From Gemmatimonadota bacterium (GTDB taxonomy: Bacteria > Gemmatimonadota > Gemmatimonadetes > Longimicrobiales > Gaopeijiaceae), in assembly GCA_007125125.1 (NCBI GenBank), contig SLDT01000244.1, forward strand, positions 1-37,806: DNA of 37,806 bases. The letters run 5' to 3'. Below, piece after piece: positions 1 to 7,822 of this stretch; the first letter of the stretch is position 1; every line of letters starts with the position of its first letter. Both the position numbers and the translations under genes were made by a program. The notes under the pieces were generated by a model, which saw only the letters and a program-made list of their open reading frames with translations, did no database searches and had not been told where the DNA came from.

Positions 1-5
1 CCCAT
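1..5 (-). CDS. Start of a gene running off the left edge
   Basis: Read leftward, a GGAGG Shine-Dalgarno (positions 17-13) is followed after 7 bases by ATG at 5-3. Only the first codon and part of the second lie in the window, so the product cannot be named. The start is supported by the ribosome binding site and by the operator-like palindrome directly upstream at 20-36, the position expected for a repressor site over a promoter. The aminotransferase at 103-1266 runs the same way and ends upstream, so both could belong to one leftward group, but the palindromes between them suggest separate control of this gene. Confidence 0.45.
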
Positions 6-19
6 CCCAGAGCCTCCGT

Positions 20-67
20 TGCACAAATTTTGTGCATCGAAAAAGGCCGTTTCACAATTTTTGGGCA
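20..67. promoter_or_regulatory. Tandem operator-like palindromes
   Basis: Positions 20-36 read TGCACAAATTTTGTGCA, two perfect 8-base arms around one central base. Positions 51-67 read TTCACAATTTTTGGGCA, which matches the first site at 14 of 17 positions. The starts are 31 bp apart, about three helical turns, so two dimers would sit on the same face of the DNA. The block is AT-rich in a GC-rich window and lies directly upstream of the ribosome binding site of the gene leaving the left edge. The regulator is not identified. Confidence 0.55.
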
Positions 68-102
68 TACCTCGCGCCGCAACCCAGCGATGACAGCGCC
101 GC

Positions 103-1266
103 CTAGAGCGTCAGCCCCAGCGCCGCCGCCGCCCCCTCGACCTCGTCGACCGTGTTGTAGAAGTGCGGCGAGAACCGCACGATCCCCGGGCGCGCATCCA
201 CGATGATCCCCCGGGCCGCGAGCGCCGCCACCGCCCCCGTCGGATCCGGGTGCGGCACCGTCACGATCGCACTCCGCCGCGCCGGGTCGCCGGGCACCCG
301 CGGCTCGAACCCACCCCCGCGAAGCGCACGCACGAGCCGCTCCGTGAGATCGCGGTTCCGTGCCTCGATCGCCTCGATCCCCACCTCGTCGAGGAGCTCC
401 TGTGCCCCGAGCGCGGTGTGCACCGTTGCAAGGGCCGGCGTGCCCATCTCGAAACGGCGCGCATCGTCGCGCAGCTCGACCGCCCCCGGGTCGAAGCGGA
501 AGGGATCGCGCACCCCGAACCAGGAGACGAGCCTCGGAGTCAGCTCCGGCACGAGCTCCCGCCGCACCCAGAGGTATGAGAGCCCCGGTCCCCCGCAGAG
601 CCACTTGAGTGGCCCGCTCGTGTAGACGTCGACCCCCTCGTCCCGCGGATGCGTGACAACCTGTCCCGCCCCCTGGTATCCGTCGATCAGGGTCAGCGCC
701 CCCGCCTCGCGTGCGATCCGGCCGAGTGCTTCCAGATCCTGCCGGTACCCCGTCATGAACTGGACATGCGAGGTCGCGATGAGCGCAGTGCGCTCGTCGA
801 CCACCTCCGCGAACTGCGCCGGCTCGACCCCGAGCCCGTCCTCGCTCCGGAGCACGACCACCTCCACCTCGGGCCGGGCCCGGAACTGGTAGACGAGGGT
901 CGGGAAGTCGAGCTCCGTCGTCACGACTCGGGGGCGCGCATCCCAGTCGATCGACTCCGCAATCGAGGCGAGCGCCACCGAGGTCGAGGGCGAGAGCGCC
1001 ACCTCCCCAGCCTCGGCCCCGAAGAAGCGCTCCATCCGGCCGCGCAGCTCGTCGAGCGCCCCCAGCCAGTGCTCGTACCAGGCCGATGCGCCCATCGTGT
1101 GCCAGCGACCCAGGAACTCCCCGAGCCGCCCCTCCGCACGCCGGGAGAGGGCTCCCAGGGAGCAGGAATTCAGGTAGTTTGAGTGAGCGAGAATCGGGAA
1201 CTCGTCCCTGAGAGCTCGCAGCCTCGCACCCTCCGGGGGGGCCGCGGGACCAATGGCATCGTTCAT
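103..1266 (-). CDS. Class V aminotransferase-fold PLP enzyme
   Basis: A 387-residue protein of the class V aminotransferase family (cysteine desulfurase, selenocysteine lyase and kynureninase relatives). The pyridoxal-phosphate site is visible: SPSTSVALA near residues 92-100 in the phosphate-binding position, TSHVQF near 165-170, the cofactor-contacting Asp in LIDGYQGAG (D195), and the Schiff-base Lys in TSGPLKWLCGGPG (K221). The small C-terminal domain ends with the RFSPHFYNT segment typical of the family. No cysteine-loop motif of a NifS/IscS desulfurase stands out, so the substrate (cysteine, kynurenine, an amino sugar or another) is open. The ATG at 1266 has GGAGAAC just upstream. It is divergent from the glycosyltransferase gene, with about 180 bp between the starts. 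Family is confident; substrate unknown. Confidence 0.85.
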   Translation of the reverse strand: MNDAIGPAAPPEGARLRALRDEFPILAHSNYLNSCSLGALSRRAEGRLGEFLGRWHTMGASAWYEHWLGALDELRGRMERFFGAEAGEVALSPSTSVALASIAESIDWDARPRVVTTELDFPTLVYQFRARPEVEVVVLRSEDGLGVEPAQFAEVVDERTALIATSHVQFMTGYRQDLEALGRIAREAGALTLIDGYQGAGQVVTHPRDEGVDVYTSGPLKWLCGGPGLSYLWVRRELVPELTPRLVSWFGVRDPFRFDPGAVELRDDARRFEMGTPALATVHTALGAQELLDEVGIEAIEARNRDLTERLVRALRGGGFEPRVPGDPARRSAIVTVPHPDPTGAVAALAARGIIVDARPGIVRFSPHFYNTVDEVEGAAAALGLTL

Positions 1267-1446
1267 GGGGTTCTCCGGGTTGGCAGCATGGCGTAGAGCC
1301 TCCTGAGGGAGCGTGCCCGAGGACCCCGGACGTAACGCGTTGTTTCACCCCGGACCGCGAGCTGCCAGCCCCGCGTGCCCGGTGCCACCGCGCTCCGTCG
1401 GCACGCACCCCCCGACCTCCACCTCCACCAGCCCACGCCCCAACGG

Positions 1447-2670
1447 ATGACCGGAGCCCTCCTCCTTGCCGGCCTCCTCCCCTGGATCGCCCTCGGGGCC
1501 GCCCTCGCCTTCGGGATCCGGGAGCCAAGGCCTCTCCCCGACCCGCACCCGGCCCCCCCGGACACACCCGGCGCACCCGACACCCCCGACGCAGCCCCCC
1601 TCGTCTCGATCATCGTCCCCGCCCGCAACGAGGAGACCACGATCACCCGCTGCCTCGCCTCGCTCACCACCTTCGAGGGCGCGCCCCCCTTCGAGCTCCT
1701 CATCGTCGACGACCGCTCGACCGACCGCACCGCCGAGATCGCCCGCGCCCACCCCCGCGGCAGCGCCACCCGCATCTCCGTCGTCGAGGGCGAGCCCCTC
1801 CCGGACGGATGGTTCGGCAAGCCCTGGGCCTGCTTCCAGGGAGCCCGCAGCGCCCGCGGCGAGATCCTCCTCTTCGTCGACGCCGACACCCGGCACCACC
1901 CCGAACTCCTCGCCCGCACCCTCGCCGCCCTCGACGAAGACCGCGCCGACGTGCTCTCCCTCCTCGGCGAGCAGGAGATGGGGACCCCGGGCGAGCGCCT
2001 CGTCCAGCCCCACGTCTTCCTCCTCATCGGAATGCGCTACCGTCAGCTCGACCGCGTCCTCGAGGGCGACGCCTGGACCGAAGCCATCGCGAACGGACAG
2101 TTCGTGCTCGTGCGCCGCAACGCCTACGAGGCGATCGGGGGCCACGGCGCCGTCCGGGGCGAGGTCGTCGAGGACCTCCGCCTCGCCCAGGAGCTCGTGC
2201 GAGCAGGCTTCCGCCTCACCCTGCGCGAGGCTCGAGCCTTCTTCTCGACCCGCATGTACACGTCGCTCCCCGACCTCGTGAACGGCTGGACCAAGAACGT
2301 CGCCATCGGCGCCCGCCAGGCCTCGACCCGCCTGGGCCCGATCGTGCTCCCCGGCATCCTCGCCTTCCTCCTCCTCGCGTGGGTCCTTCCCCCGGTCGTC
2401 CTCCTCGCGCTCACGGTCCGCCCCGCCCTTTCCGGCGCCCTCCCGGACCCCTCGCCCCTCCTCGCCTGGAGTGCCCTTGTGACCGGGATGTCGGCCCTCA
2501 TCTGGGCCGGGGTCCACCTCCGCTTCGGAGGAAGAGCTGCGTACGCCCTCCTCTACCCGGCCGGAGCCTCCGTCGTCGCCTTCATCGTGGCCCGGAGCTG
2601 GCTGCGCGGGACACGCCGCATCGAATGGAAGGGGCGCACCTACACGGGCGGAAGGGAAGCCGTGCCATGA
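1447..2670 (+). CDS. Membrane glycosyltransferase family 2
   Basis: A 407-residue GT-A fold glycosyltransferase, family 2. Residues 1-22 form an N-terminal membrane helix, a Pro-rich linker follows, and the catalytic domain opens with PLVSIIVPARNEE near residue 51. The nucleotide-sugar-binding DDRSTDRT (Asp88, Asp89) and the metal-binding FVDADT are present. GWFGKPWACFQGA resembles the GWxGKxWA segment of the HpnB and CrtQ-like branch acting on hopanoid or carotenoid-type lipids. Two or three C-terminal helices anchor it. The ATG at 1447 begins at the first membrane helix; an in-frame GTG at 1375 would add 24 unconvincing residues. Neither start has a strong Shine-Dalgarno. Its stop overlaps the queG start by 4 bases. 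The acceptor cannot be read from sequence. Confidence 0.85.
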   Translation: MTGALLLAGLLPWIALGAALAFGIREPRPLPDPHPAPPDTPGAPDTPDAAPLVSIIVPARNEETTITRCLASLTTFEGAPPFELLIVDDRSTDRTAEIARAHPRGSATRISVVEGEPLPDGWFGKPWACFQGARSARGEILLFVDADTRHHPELLARTLAALDEDRADVLSLLGEQEMGTPGERLVQPHVFLLIGMRYRQLDRVLEGDAWTEAIANGQFVLVRRNAYEAIGGHGAVRGEVVEDLRLAQELVRAGFRLTLREARAFFSTRMYTSLPDLVNGWTKNVAIGARQASTRLGPIVLPGILAFLLLAWVLPPVVLLALTVRPALSGALPDPSPLLAWSALVTGMSALIWAGVHLRFGGRAAYALLYPAGASVVAFIVARSWLRGTRRIEWKGRTYTGGREAVP

Positions 2671-3950
2671 CCCCCCGCCCGGCCCCCGACGCCCTCCGCT
2701 CGCTCCTCCTCGAGGGCGCGCGCGTCGAGGGATTCGAGCTCGCCGGGATCGCCCGGATCGACCCGGACGACCCCGGCCTCACCCGGCACCGGCGGTTTCT
2801 CGGAGCGTGGGTCGCTCGGGGGATGCATGGCGAGATGGCGTGGCTCGCCCGCCCGGAGAGCCTGGAGCGGCGGGGGGACCCTTCTTCCAGTCTGGAAGGG
2901 GTGAGGGCCGCGCTCGTGGTCGGGCACCTCTACGGGCAAGACGACCCGGACGGGGTTCCGGACGACCCCGCGCGGGGGGTGATCGCCCGGTACGCGCGCG
3001 GGCGGGACTACCACCGGATCGTGCAGCGCAAGCTCGAGGGGGTGCGGCGGCGGGTGGTCGAGGGGGCGGGCCGCGAGGTGCCGATGCGCGCCTACGTCGA
3101 CACCGGGCCGGTGCTCGAGCGGGAGCTCGCGCGGCGGGCGGGGCTCGGCTGGTTCGGGCGCAACACGATGCTCATCGATCCGCGGCGGGGATCCTGGTTC
3201 TTTCTCGGGGTGCTCCTCGTGGGCGCGGAGGTCGAGGCGGATGCCCCCTTCGAGGCGGATCGGTGCGGGAGCTGCCGGGCCTGCCTCGATGCCTGTCCGA
3301 CGGGGGCGCTCCTGGGGCGTGACGAGCACGGCGCGCCGGTCATGGACGCGCGGCTCTGCATCTCGTACCTCACGATCGAGCACCGCGGGCCGATCCCGAG
3401 GGAGCTGCGGCCGGCGATCGGGAACCGGATCTACGGGTGCGACATCTGCCAGGAGGTGTGCCCCTTCAACGTGGGGTTCGGGGAGGGGGCGAGGGATCCG
3501 GGCTACGCGGCGCGCGGTCCGGGGGAGCGGCCGGCGGGGGTCGAGGCGCTCCCCGGGGAGGCGGACTCGGAGGCGACGCACCCCGGAACGGACGGGCCGC
3601 CCCTCGCCGAGCTCCTCGAGATGGCGCTCTCCGAGGCGGGGTGGGAGGCCTTTTCCCGGGGCTCGGCGATCCGGCGGGCGGGGCGGGGCGGCTTCGCGCG
3701 CAACGTGTGCGTCGCGATCGGGAACTGGCTCGCCACGGTGGACGAACCCGCCTGGGGCGCGACGGAAGACGCGGCCGTGGCGCTTCTGGTGCGCGCACTC
3801 GCCGATCCCGAGCCCCTGGTGCGGGGGCACGCGGTCTGGGCGCTCGGACGGGTGGGATCGCCCGAGGCGAGGAAGGCGCTCGTCGGCGTGGGCACCCGGG
3901 ACGACGACCCCTTCGTCCTGAACGAACTCGGGGCCGTCGCTTCGGGGTAG
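2667..3950 (+). CDS. queG: Epoxyqueuosine reductase QueG
   Basis: A 427-residue cobalamin-dependent iron-sulfur enzyme catalysing the last step of queuosine synthesis, reduction of epoxyqueuosine to queuosine in tRNA wobble position 34. Visible motifs: YVDTGPVLER with the proton-donor Asp (D146), GWFGRNTMLI, the first cluster CGSCRACLDACP (C200, C203, C206, C210), C231, and the second cluster CDICQEVCPFN (C258, C261, C265). The C-terminal 130 residues contain a HEAT-like repeat (LADPEPLVRGHAVWALG) as in longer QueG proteins. The ATG lies in ATGA overlapping the stop of the preceding glycosyltransferase, so the two are translationally coupled. The long open frame upstream of this ATG is a shadow of that gene. 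No other queuosine genes are in the window. Confidence 0.95.
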   Translation: MTPRPAPDALRSLLLEGARVEGFELAGIARIDPDDPGLTRHRRFLGAWVARGMHGEMAWLARPESLERRGDPSSSLEGVRAALVVGHLYGQDDPDGVPDDPARGVIARYARGRDYHRIVQRKLEGVRRRVVEGAGREVPMRAYVDTGPVLERELARRAGLGWFGRNTMLIDPRRGSWFFLGVLLVGAEVEADAPFEADRCGSCRACLDACPTGALLGRDEHGAPVMDARLCISYLTIEHRGPIPRELRPAIGNRIYGCDICQEVCPFNVGFGEGARDPGYAARGPGERPAGVEALPGEADSEATHPGTDGPPLAELLEMALSEAGWEAFSRGSAIRRAGRGGFARNVCVAIGNWLATVDEPAWGATEDAAVALLVRALADPEPLVRGHAVWALGRVGSPEARKALVGVGTRDDDPFVLNELGAVASG

Positions 3951-3993
3951 AGGGCGCCCACGCCACTCCGAAGCCCGGTTGGCAAGCCTTCTG

Positions 3994-5070
3994 TCAGGGG
4001 GTGACCGCCACCTTCATCACCCCGTCTCGCTGGTTCGAGAAGAGGTCGTAGGCCTCCACGATGTCATCGAGTTTGTAGCGATGGGTCACCATGGCCTTGA
4101 GGTCGACTCGTCCGCCCTCGATCGTGTTCATCAGGCGGCGCATCCGCTCCTTGCCCCCGGGGCAGAGGGAGGTGATGATGCGGTGGTCACCCAGACCCGC
4201 CGTGAAGGCGTCGAGCGGAATCCTGAGATCGGAGGAGTAGACACCGAGGCTCGACAGCGTTCCACCCGGCTTGAGCACCCGCAGGGCAGCCTCGAACGTC
4301 TCCTGCAACCCGAGTGCCTCGATCGACACGTCGACTCCTCGACCTCCGGTGAGCTTCATGACCTCTTCCACCGGATCGGTCTTCGAGAAGTCGATGACAT
4401 GATCCGCTCCGAGGTTGCGTGCCATCGCTGCCCGCTCGGGCACCCGCTCCACGGCAATGACCGTCGAGGCTCCCCTCAGCCGTGCACCGGCGGTGGCACA
4501 CAGCCCGATGGGTCCCTGGGCGAACACCACGACGACGTCACCGATCTTCACGTTCCCCGCTTCCGCGCCGGCGAAGCCGGTCGACATGATGTCCGGGCAC
4601 ATGAGAACCTCCTCGTCCGAGAGCCCATCGGGCACCGGGGCAAGGTTCGCCATCGCGTCCGGCACGAGGACGTACTCGGCCTGGCAGCCGTCGATCGTGT
4701 TTCCGAAGCGCCATCCTCCGAGGGGCTTCAGACCATGGGCACGTGCCTGGCCATCCTGCGAGTGCAGACCGTCGAGACATCCGTACGAGGTACCCGAAGG
4801 GCAGATCGCACCGGCGATGACGCGCTGCCCCTCCTCGTACCCCTGCACATTGCTTCCCAGCTTCTCGATCACGCCCACGGGCTCGTGGCCGATGATGAGT
4901 CCGCTCTCGACTGGGTATTCCCCCTTCACGATGTGGACGTCGGTGCCGCAGATGGTGGTGGTGGTGATCCGCATGAGCGCATCGTTCGCGCCCACGTCGG
5001 GAATCGGCCGATCTTCGAGGGCTATCTTGCCCGGTTCGAGAAAGACGAGCGCCTTCATCATCTTGGACAT
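3994..5070 (-). CDS. Zinc-dependent secondary-alcohol-dehydrogenase-like enzyme
   Basis: A 358-residue medium-chain dehydrogenase oxidising or reducing an alcohol/ketone pair. The catalytic zinc ligands fit the Clostridium beijerinckii / Thermoanaerobacter secondary alcohol dehydrogenase branch: C41 in ICGTDVH, H62-E63 in GHEPVG, and Asp160 in CPDIMSTGF where many relatives have Cys. The four-Cys structural-zinc loop is missing; only two Cys remain in that stretch (90 and 98). LGGWRFGNTIDG also matches this branch. After the second strand of the Rossmann fold the chain reads VERVPE; an acidic residue there usually favours NAD over NADP, which is inference. The ATG at 5070 has AGGAG about 9 bases upstream; the open frame extends 32 codons further but without homology. 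It converges on queG with a 43-bp gap. Confidence 0.9.
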   Translation of the reverse strand: MSKMMKALVFLEPGKIALEDRPIPDVGANDALMRITTTTICGTDVHIVKGEYPVESGLIIGHEPVGVIEKLGSNVQGYEEGQRVIAGAICPSGTSYGCLDGLHSQDGQARAHGLKPLGGWRFGNTIDGCQAEYVLVPDAMANLAPVPDGLSDEEVLMCPDIMSTGFAGAEAGNVKIGDVVVVFAQGPIGLCATAGARLRGASTVIAVERVPERAAMARNLGADHVIDFSKTDPVEEVMKLTGGRGVDVSIEALGLQETFEAALRVLKPGGTLSSLGVYSSDLRIPLDAFTAGLGDHRIITSLCPGGKERMRRLMNTIEGGRVDLKAMVTHRYKLDDIVEAYDLFSNQRDGVMKVAVTP

Positions 5071-5208
5071 GGTCAGAACTCTCCTGGACTGAAGTGGTGT
5101 CTGCGCCAGCCGGTGGAGAACCAGTCCACCCGCGGCATCAGCTTGAAGAGGCAAGTCTTGAACCAATCCGTGCAGAAGGGCGTCCGGGCCGGCCAGGTGC
5201 CCGATCCA

Positions 5209-5868
5209 TCAGCCTTCCTGCCGCACTCGAGCCTCGAGCCGATCGGGGAGGCGCGCTGGATCACGCGGCCGACCTGACCCACCACAGTGACATTCTGTCG
5301 CGATCGGGGAGACGTCCGCGTCAGCCGCCTGCGCGTACACGCGGAGACCACGCACCACGAGGGACTCGAAGAGGAGGCCGAAGAGCTCGAGGTCTCGGCG
5401 GAGCTGATCAGGACCTGCGCGGAGCGCTGCCACGGCGAGAGACGGGTCCACGAAGTGCCGCTTCGGAGCGTTGCGGAGGATCGACTTCGACCGCAGGTGT
5501 GGAGCCCAGGCCGGTTGGTCTTCGATGACCATGAGTCGCGTCAGGGAACTGGCATGCTCCAGTGCCGTGTGGTGCTTCAGGGGCCCCTCCCCGCCGGCCG
5601 TGTCCGTGGCCATCGTGGCATGCGTTGCGACGTTCCGCGCGTAGGAGCGGAGGAACCGACCCACCCGGTCCGGATCCCGGGAGGTGCCGTCGACGAGGGA
5701 GATGTCGACACGCCGCACCTCTTCGAGGTAGTCGTGGTTCGCCTGGAAAGCGGCGCTCGACGTACGCCGCAGATGGCCGGGCCATCCTCCAACCGAAACC
5801 GAAACGAGCAGCTCATCAGCATGATTGCAACGGCACCGGGGGCATATTCGCAACGATAGCACAGCCAC
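5209..5868 (-). pseudogene. Remnant of an AAA/DUF4143 ATPase
   Basis: An open frame of about 219 codons whose middle part (roughly residues 23-190) looks like the linker and DUF4143 region of prokaryotic AAA-plus-DUF4143 ATPases: VGGWPGHL, DYLEEVRRVDIS, RSYARNVAT, LMVIEDQPAWAPHLRSK, KRHFVDPSLAVAAL, and FGLLFESLVVRGLRVYAQ. These proteins are normally about 400 residues, with a Walker A/B ATPase domain first. Here the ATPase domain is absent; the upstream sequence in all leftward frames lacks a P-loop. The usual ending with its EVDAIV/EVKLG nuclease-like motif is also absent: the frame departs from the family after YAQAADADVS and no other frame restores it. It is therefore an internal fragment, probably untranslated. 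Family assignment is fairly sure. Confidence 0.7.
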
Positions 5869-5967
5869 ACATGCGAAGTAGCTGGCGGCACGAATGCAAC
5901 TCCCGAGAGCCCGCTGCCCGACCTTGAGTCGGGAGCGATCGGCCTTACCTCGCGTACGGACCGCTCG

Positions 5968-6225
5968 TCAGCCCGATGGTTCCTCGGTCCCGGGCTCCTC
6001 GTCCGAGGGGGAAACCCACGGTGGCAGCCCCGTGGGTGTCGGGATCCTCACCTCCCGGAAGGGCCCCAGGCTCTGACCCGTGCGCTCCAGGAACGCGCGC
6101 TCCTCGGGATCACGCATCGGGCGCGTCATGCCGGTCACATCGATGCGCGCCTTGAGCTCTTCGATGCGACGCATGCGCTCCGGCCACTTTCGGCGGGGAT
6201 CGTTCGGCTCCTTCTCCATGGTCAT
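5968..6225 (-). CDS. 85-residue protein coupled to the nucleotidyltransferase
   Basis: A small, highly charged protein of unknown family. It has no signal peptide or membrane helix. The N-terminal half (PRRKWPERMRRIEELKARID) should be helical and basic; the rest carries RPMRDPEERAFLERTG and ends in an acidic, Pro/Glu-rich tail. Its ATG lies in ATGA overlapping the stop of the nucleotidyltransferase-fold gene upstream (6222-6225), so the two are almost certainly co-translated. A small partner overlapping a nucleotidyltransferase gene resembles two-gene toxin-antitoxin layouts, but nothing in this protein identifies it as an antitoxin. Function unknown. Confidence 0.65.
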   Translation of the reverse strand: MTMEKEPNDPRRKWPERMRRIEELKARIDVTGMTRPMRDPEERAFLERTGQSLGPFREVRIPTPTGLPPWVSPSDEEPGTEEPSG

Positions 6226-6884
6226 CCTCCCTGCCGGCGGTGCAGGCGGTCCAACAGATCCCTCAGGGCCTCCTCGGTCACCTCCTCATCCGCCTCCACG
6301 AGTGTTCGGAGAGCCTCGAAGGCATCGAGGGAGTCTTCCCGCCTCAGTTCGTCGCGGAGCCACGGCTCGTCCAGCTCACCGGCGAACGCCACGATCATGG
6401 CCATCGCCTCGGCCCCGTACGCGGTCACCTGCCAGTGCTTGAAGCCGACCACGCGATCTCGAAGCGGGACCTCCTTCTGCACGACACGAAACCGGGCGTT
6501 CCCGATCTGGACCAACTCCGTGGGGCCCGCAACCGGGCGGGGCACCGTTTCGACGAAGAGCGTGTCCCGGTAGACCCAGTGCCGGTGAACCCTGGTGAAG
6601 CCGAGCTCGCGAAAGACCCGCTCTGCCTTCGGACCGACATCGCCTGGCCCCTCGAGCACTACGTCCACATCATGTGAGAGGTACGTGCCCGGGGCATGGA
6701 TCTCGATGGCTCCGCCTCCCACGAGGGTTACCCGCAACGCGGCACGCTCGAACGCCTGCGTCAGTATCCCAGCGACGCCTGCCACCTGAAGTGCATGCGT
6801 GGCCGGGTCTGCCGAGAGACCGTTCCCAACCAGAGCGTCGAGTTCCTGCCTCAACCGACTGTAGAGTGCATCGGAGGTTTCCAT
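6222..6884 (-). CDS. Nucleotidyltransferase-fold protein (DUF6036-like)
   Basis: A 220-residue protein with the polymerase-beta-like nucleotidyltransferase core: VTLVGGGAIEIHAPG near residues 52-66 gives the GG-(x)-hydrophobic signature, and LSHDVDVVLE gives the DxD metal pair (D72, D74). Before it is a helical segment; after it is a region rich in Arg, Glu and Leu ending HRRQGG. The pattern fits DUF6036/AbiEii-related proteins, many of which sit in toxin-antitoxin or defence contexts; others are uncharacterised. The ATG at 6884 is chosen because conserved-looking sequence begins there; a TTG at 6920 would add 12 residues and has a slightly better ribosome binding site. It overlaps the 85-residue gene by 4 bases and lies beside a DUF4143 remnant. 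Confidence 0.7.
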   Translation of the reverse strand: METSDALYSRLRQELDALVGNGLSADPATHALQVAGVAGILTQAFERAALRVTLVGGGAIEIHAPGTYLSHDVDVVLEGPGDVGPKAERVFRELGFTRVHRHWVYRDTLFVETVPRPVAGPTELVQIGNARFRVVQKEVPLRDRVVGFKHWQVTAYGAEAMAMIVAFAGELDEPWLRDELRREDSLDAFEALRTLVEADEEVTEEALRDLLDRLHRRQGG

Positions 6885-7068
6885 GTCTTTACGGATAGCG
6901 AGGCGGGGAGAGTGGGGCAACCGGGGGGCCTTCCGGCGACCGGCTTGTCAGAAGATGATCCCCATCGTCACTTCCCCGGAGCCGACCCTTTCCCGGTGGC
7001 GACCGCCGGAGCCGCACTGGCAGCCCTGTCTCGAAGGTGCCGGAGAAAGGGGGGCTTGCCGGCCCGGG
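6885..7068. other. Intergenic gap
   Basis: This 184-bp stretch separates the nucleotidyltransferase start from the cupin gene's stop. No coding region, clear terminator or RNA gene was recognised. It should hold the promoter of the nucleotidyltransferase pair, but no convincing -35/-10 pair stands out. Confidence 0.4.
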
Positions 7069-7761
7069 TCATCCACCCCCGGGCGCATGAAGCGCCAGGG
7101 CGGGATCGTAGTTCGTGTATCCCAGGGCCCTTGCCGCCGGGGCCACGAACAGCTTCACGGCGCCAAGCACCGGCCGGGGCACGTTCGCGAGATGGGTGTC
7201 GCAGATCGGGTCGATCACCTGCAGCTGGAGGAAGAGCGAGAGGCTCACCCCGTCCGCCTCGTCGAGGCGGGGGTAGATCTGGGCGAGACAGGCTGCAAAG
7301 GACTGGGGAAAGAGGGGCTCGTCGGAGGCCACCACCACGGGCTCGTCCCCGGGGTTGAAGGGGCGGTGGGCCACGCCGGGCTCCACCCGATGCGACTCTC
7401 CCGGTCCCACGGTGACAACCCCGCCCGAGAGCTCCAGGTGCAGCATGCCCTCCCGAACCACGAACTCCTCGGCGAAGTGCCGATGGTAGTGGAGGGGTGG
7501 CCCGACCGCTCCCGGAGCCAGCGTGAGCTCGGCAATCACCTCCCCGTCCACCACGTCCAAGATCCGCTGGTAAAATCCCTCGTAGACGCTTCCGAACTCG
7601 TCTCCGGCCCTTGGAAAGGTGCCGGGATCCGGAGGCGGTGGGCGAAACACCACGAGGTGGAGCAGATTGCCGACGACCAGATAGGCCAAGATGACCCCAA
7701 GGACCCATCCGGCCGTCCGCCACAGGGGGGAGAAACGGTGCTCGTGCTTCGTTGCCGACAT
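7069..7761 (-). CDS. Membrane-anchored cupin-domain protein
   Basis: A 230-residue protein with one N-terminal membrane helix (about residues 17-38), a Pro-rich spacer, and a single cupin barrel. The first cupin motif is PPLHYHRHFAEEF with metal ligands H91, H93 and E98 or E99; the second is AHRPFNPGDEP with H132. The barrel also has the typical GESHRVEPG turn. The roughly 80 residues after the barrel are predicted helical with several aromatics. The ATG at 7761 has GGAGGAG 6 bases upstream, which settles the start. It is divergent from a TetR-family gene with 61 bp between them, a classic regulator/target layout. Substrate unknown; cupins include dioxygenases, isomerases and ligand-binding proteins. 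Confidence 0.8.
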   Translation of the reverse strand: MSATKHEHRFSPLWRTAGWVLGVILAYLVVGNLLHLVVFRPPPPDPGTFPRAGDEFGSVYEGFYQRILDVVDGEVIAELTLAPGAVGPPLHYHRHFAEEFVVREGMLHLELSGGVVTVGPGESHRVEPGVAHRPFNPGDEPVVVASDEPLFPQSFAACLAQIYPRLDEADGVSLSLFLQLQVIDPICDTHLANVPRPVLGAVKLFVAPAARALGYTNYDPALALHAPGGG

Positions 7762-7790
7762 GAGGCTCCTCCGTTTAGGTTGGACGCCGG

Positions 7791-7805
7791 GGTCGCACCT
7801 CGACC
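7791..7805. promoter_or_regulatory. Candidate TetR-family operator
   Basis: GGTCG, 5 bases, CGACC form a perfect inverted repeat between the divergent cupin and TetR start codons. TetR-family repressors usually bind 15-18 bp palindromes in such gaps and repress both directions. Short GC-rich arms arise easily by chance here, so support is mainly positional. Confidence 0.35.
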
Positions 7806-7822
7806 GCCGCCCAAGAACGACC

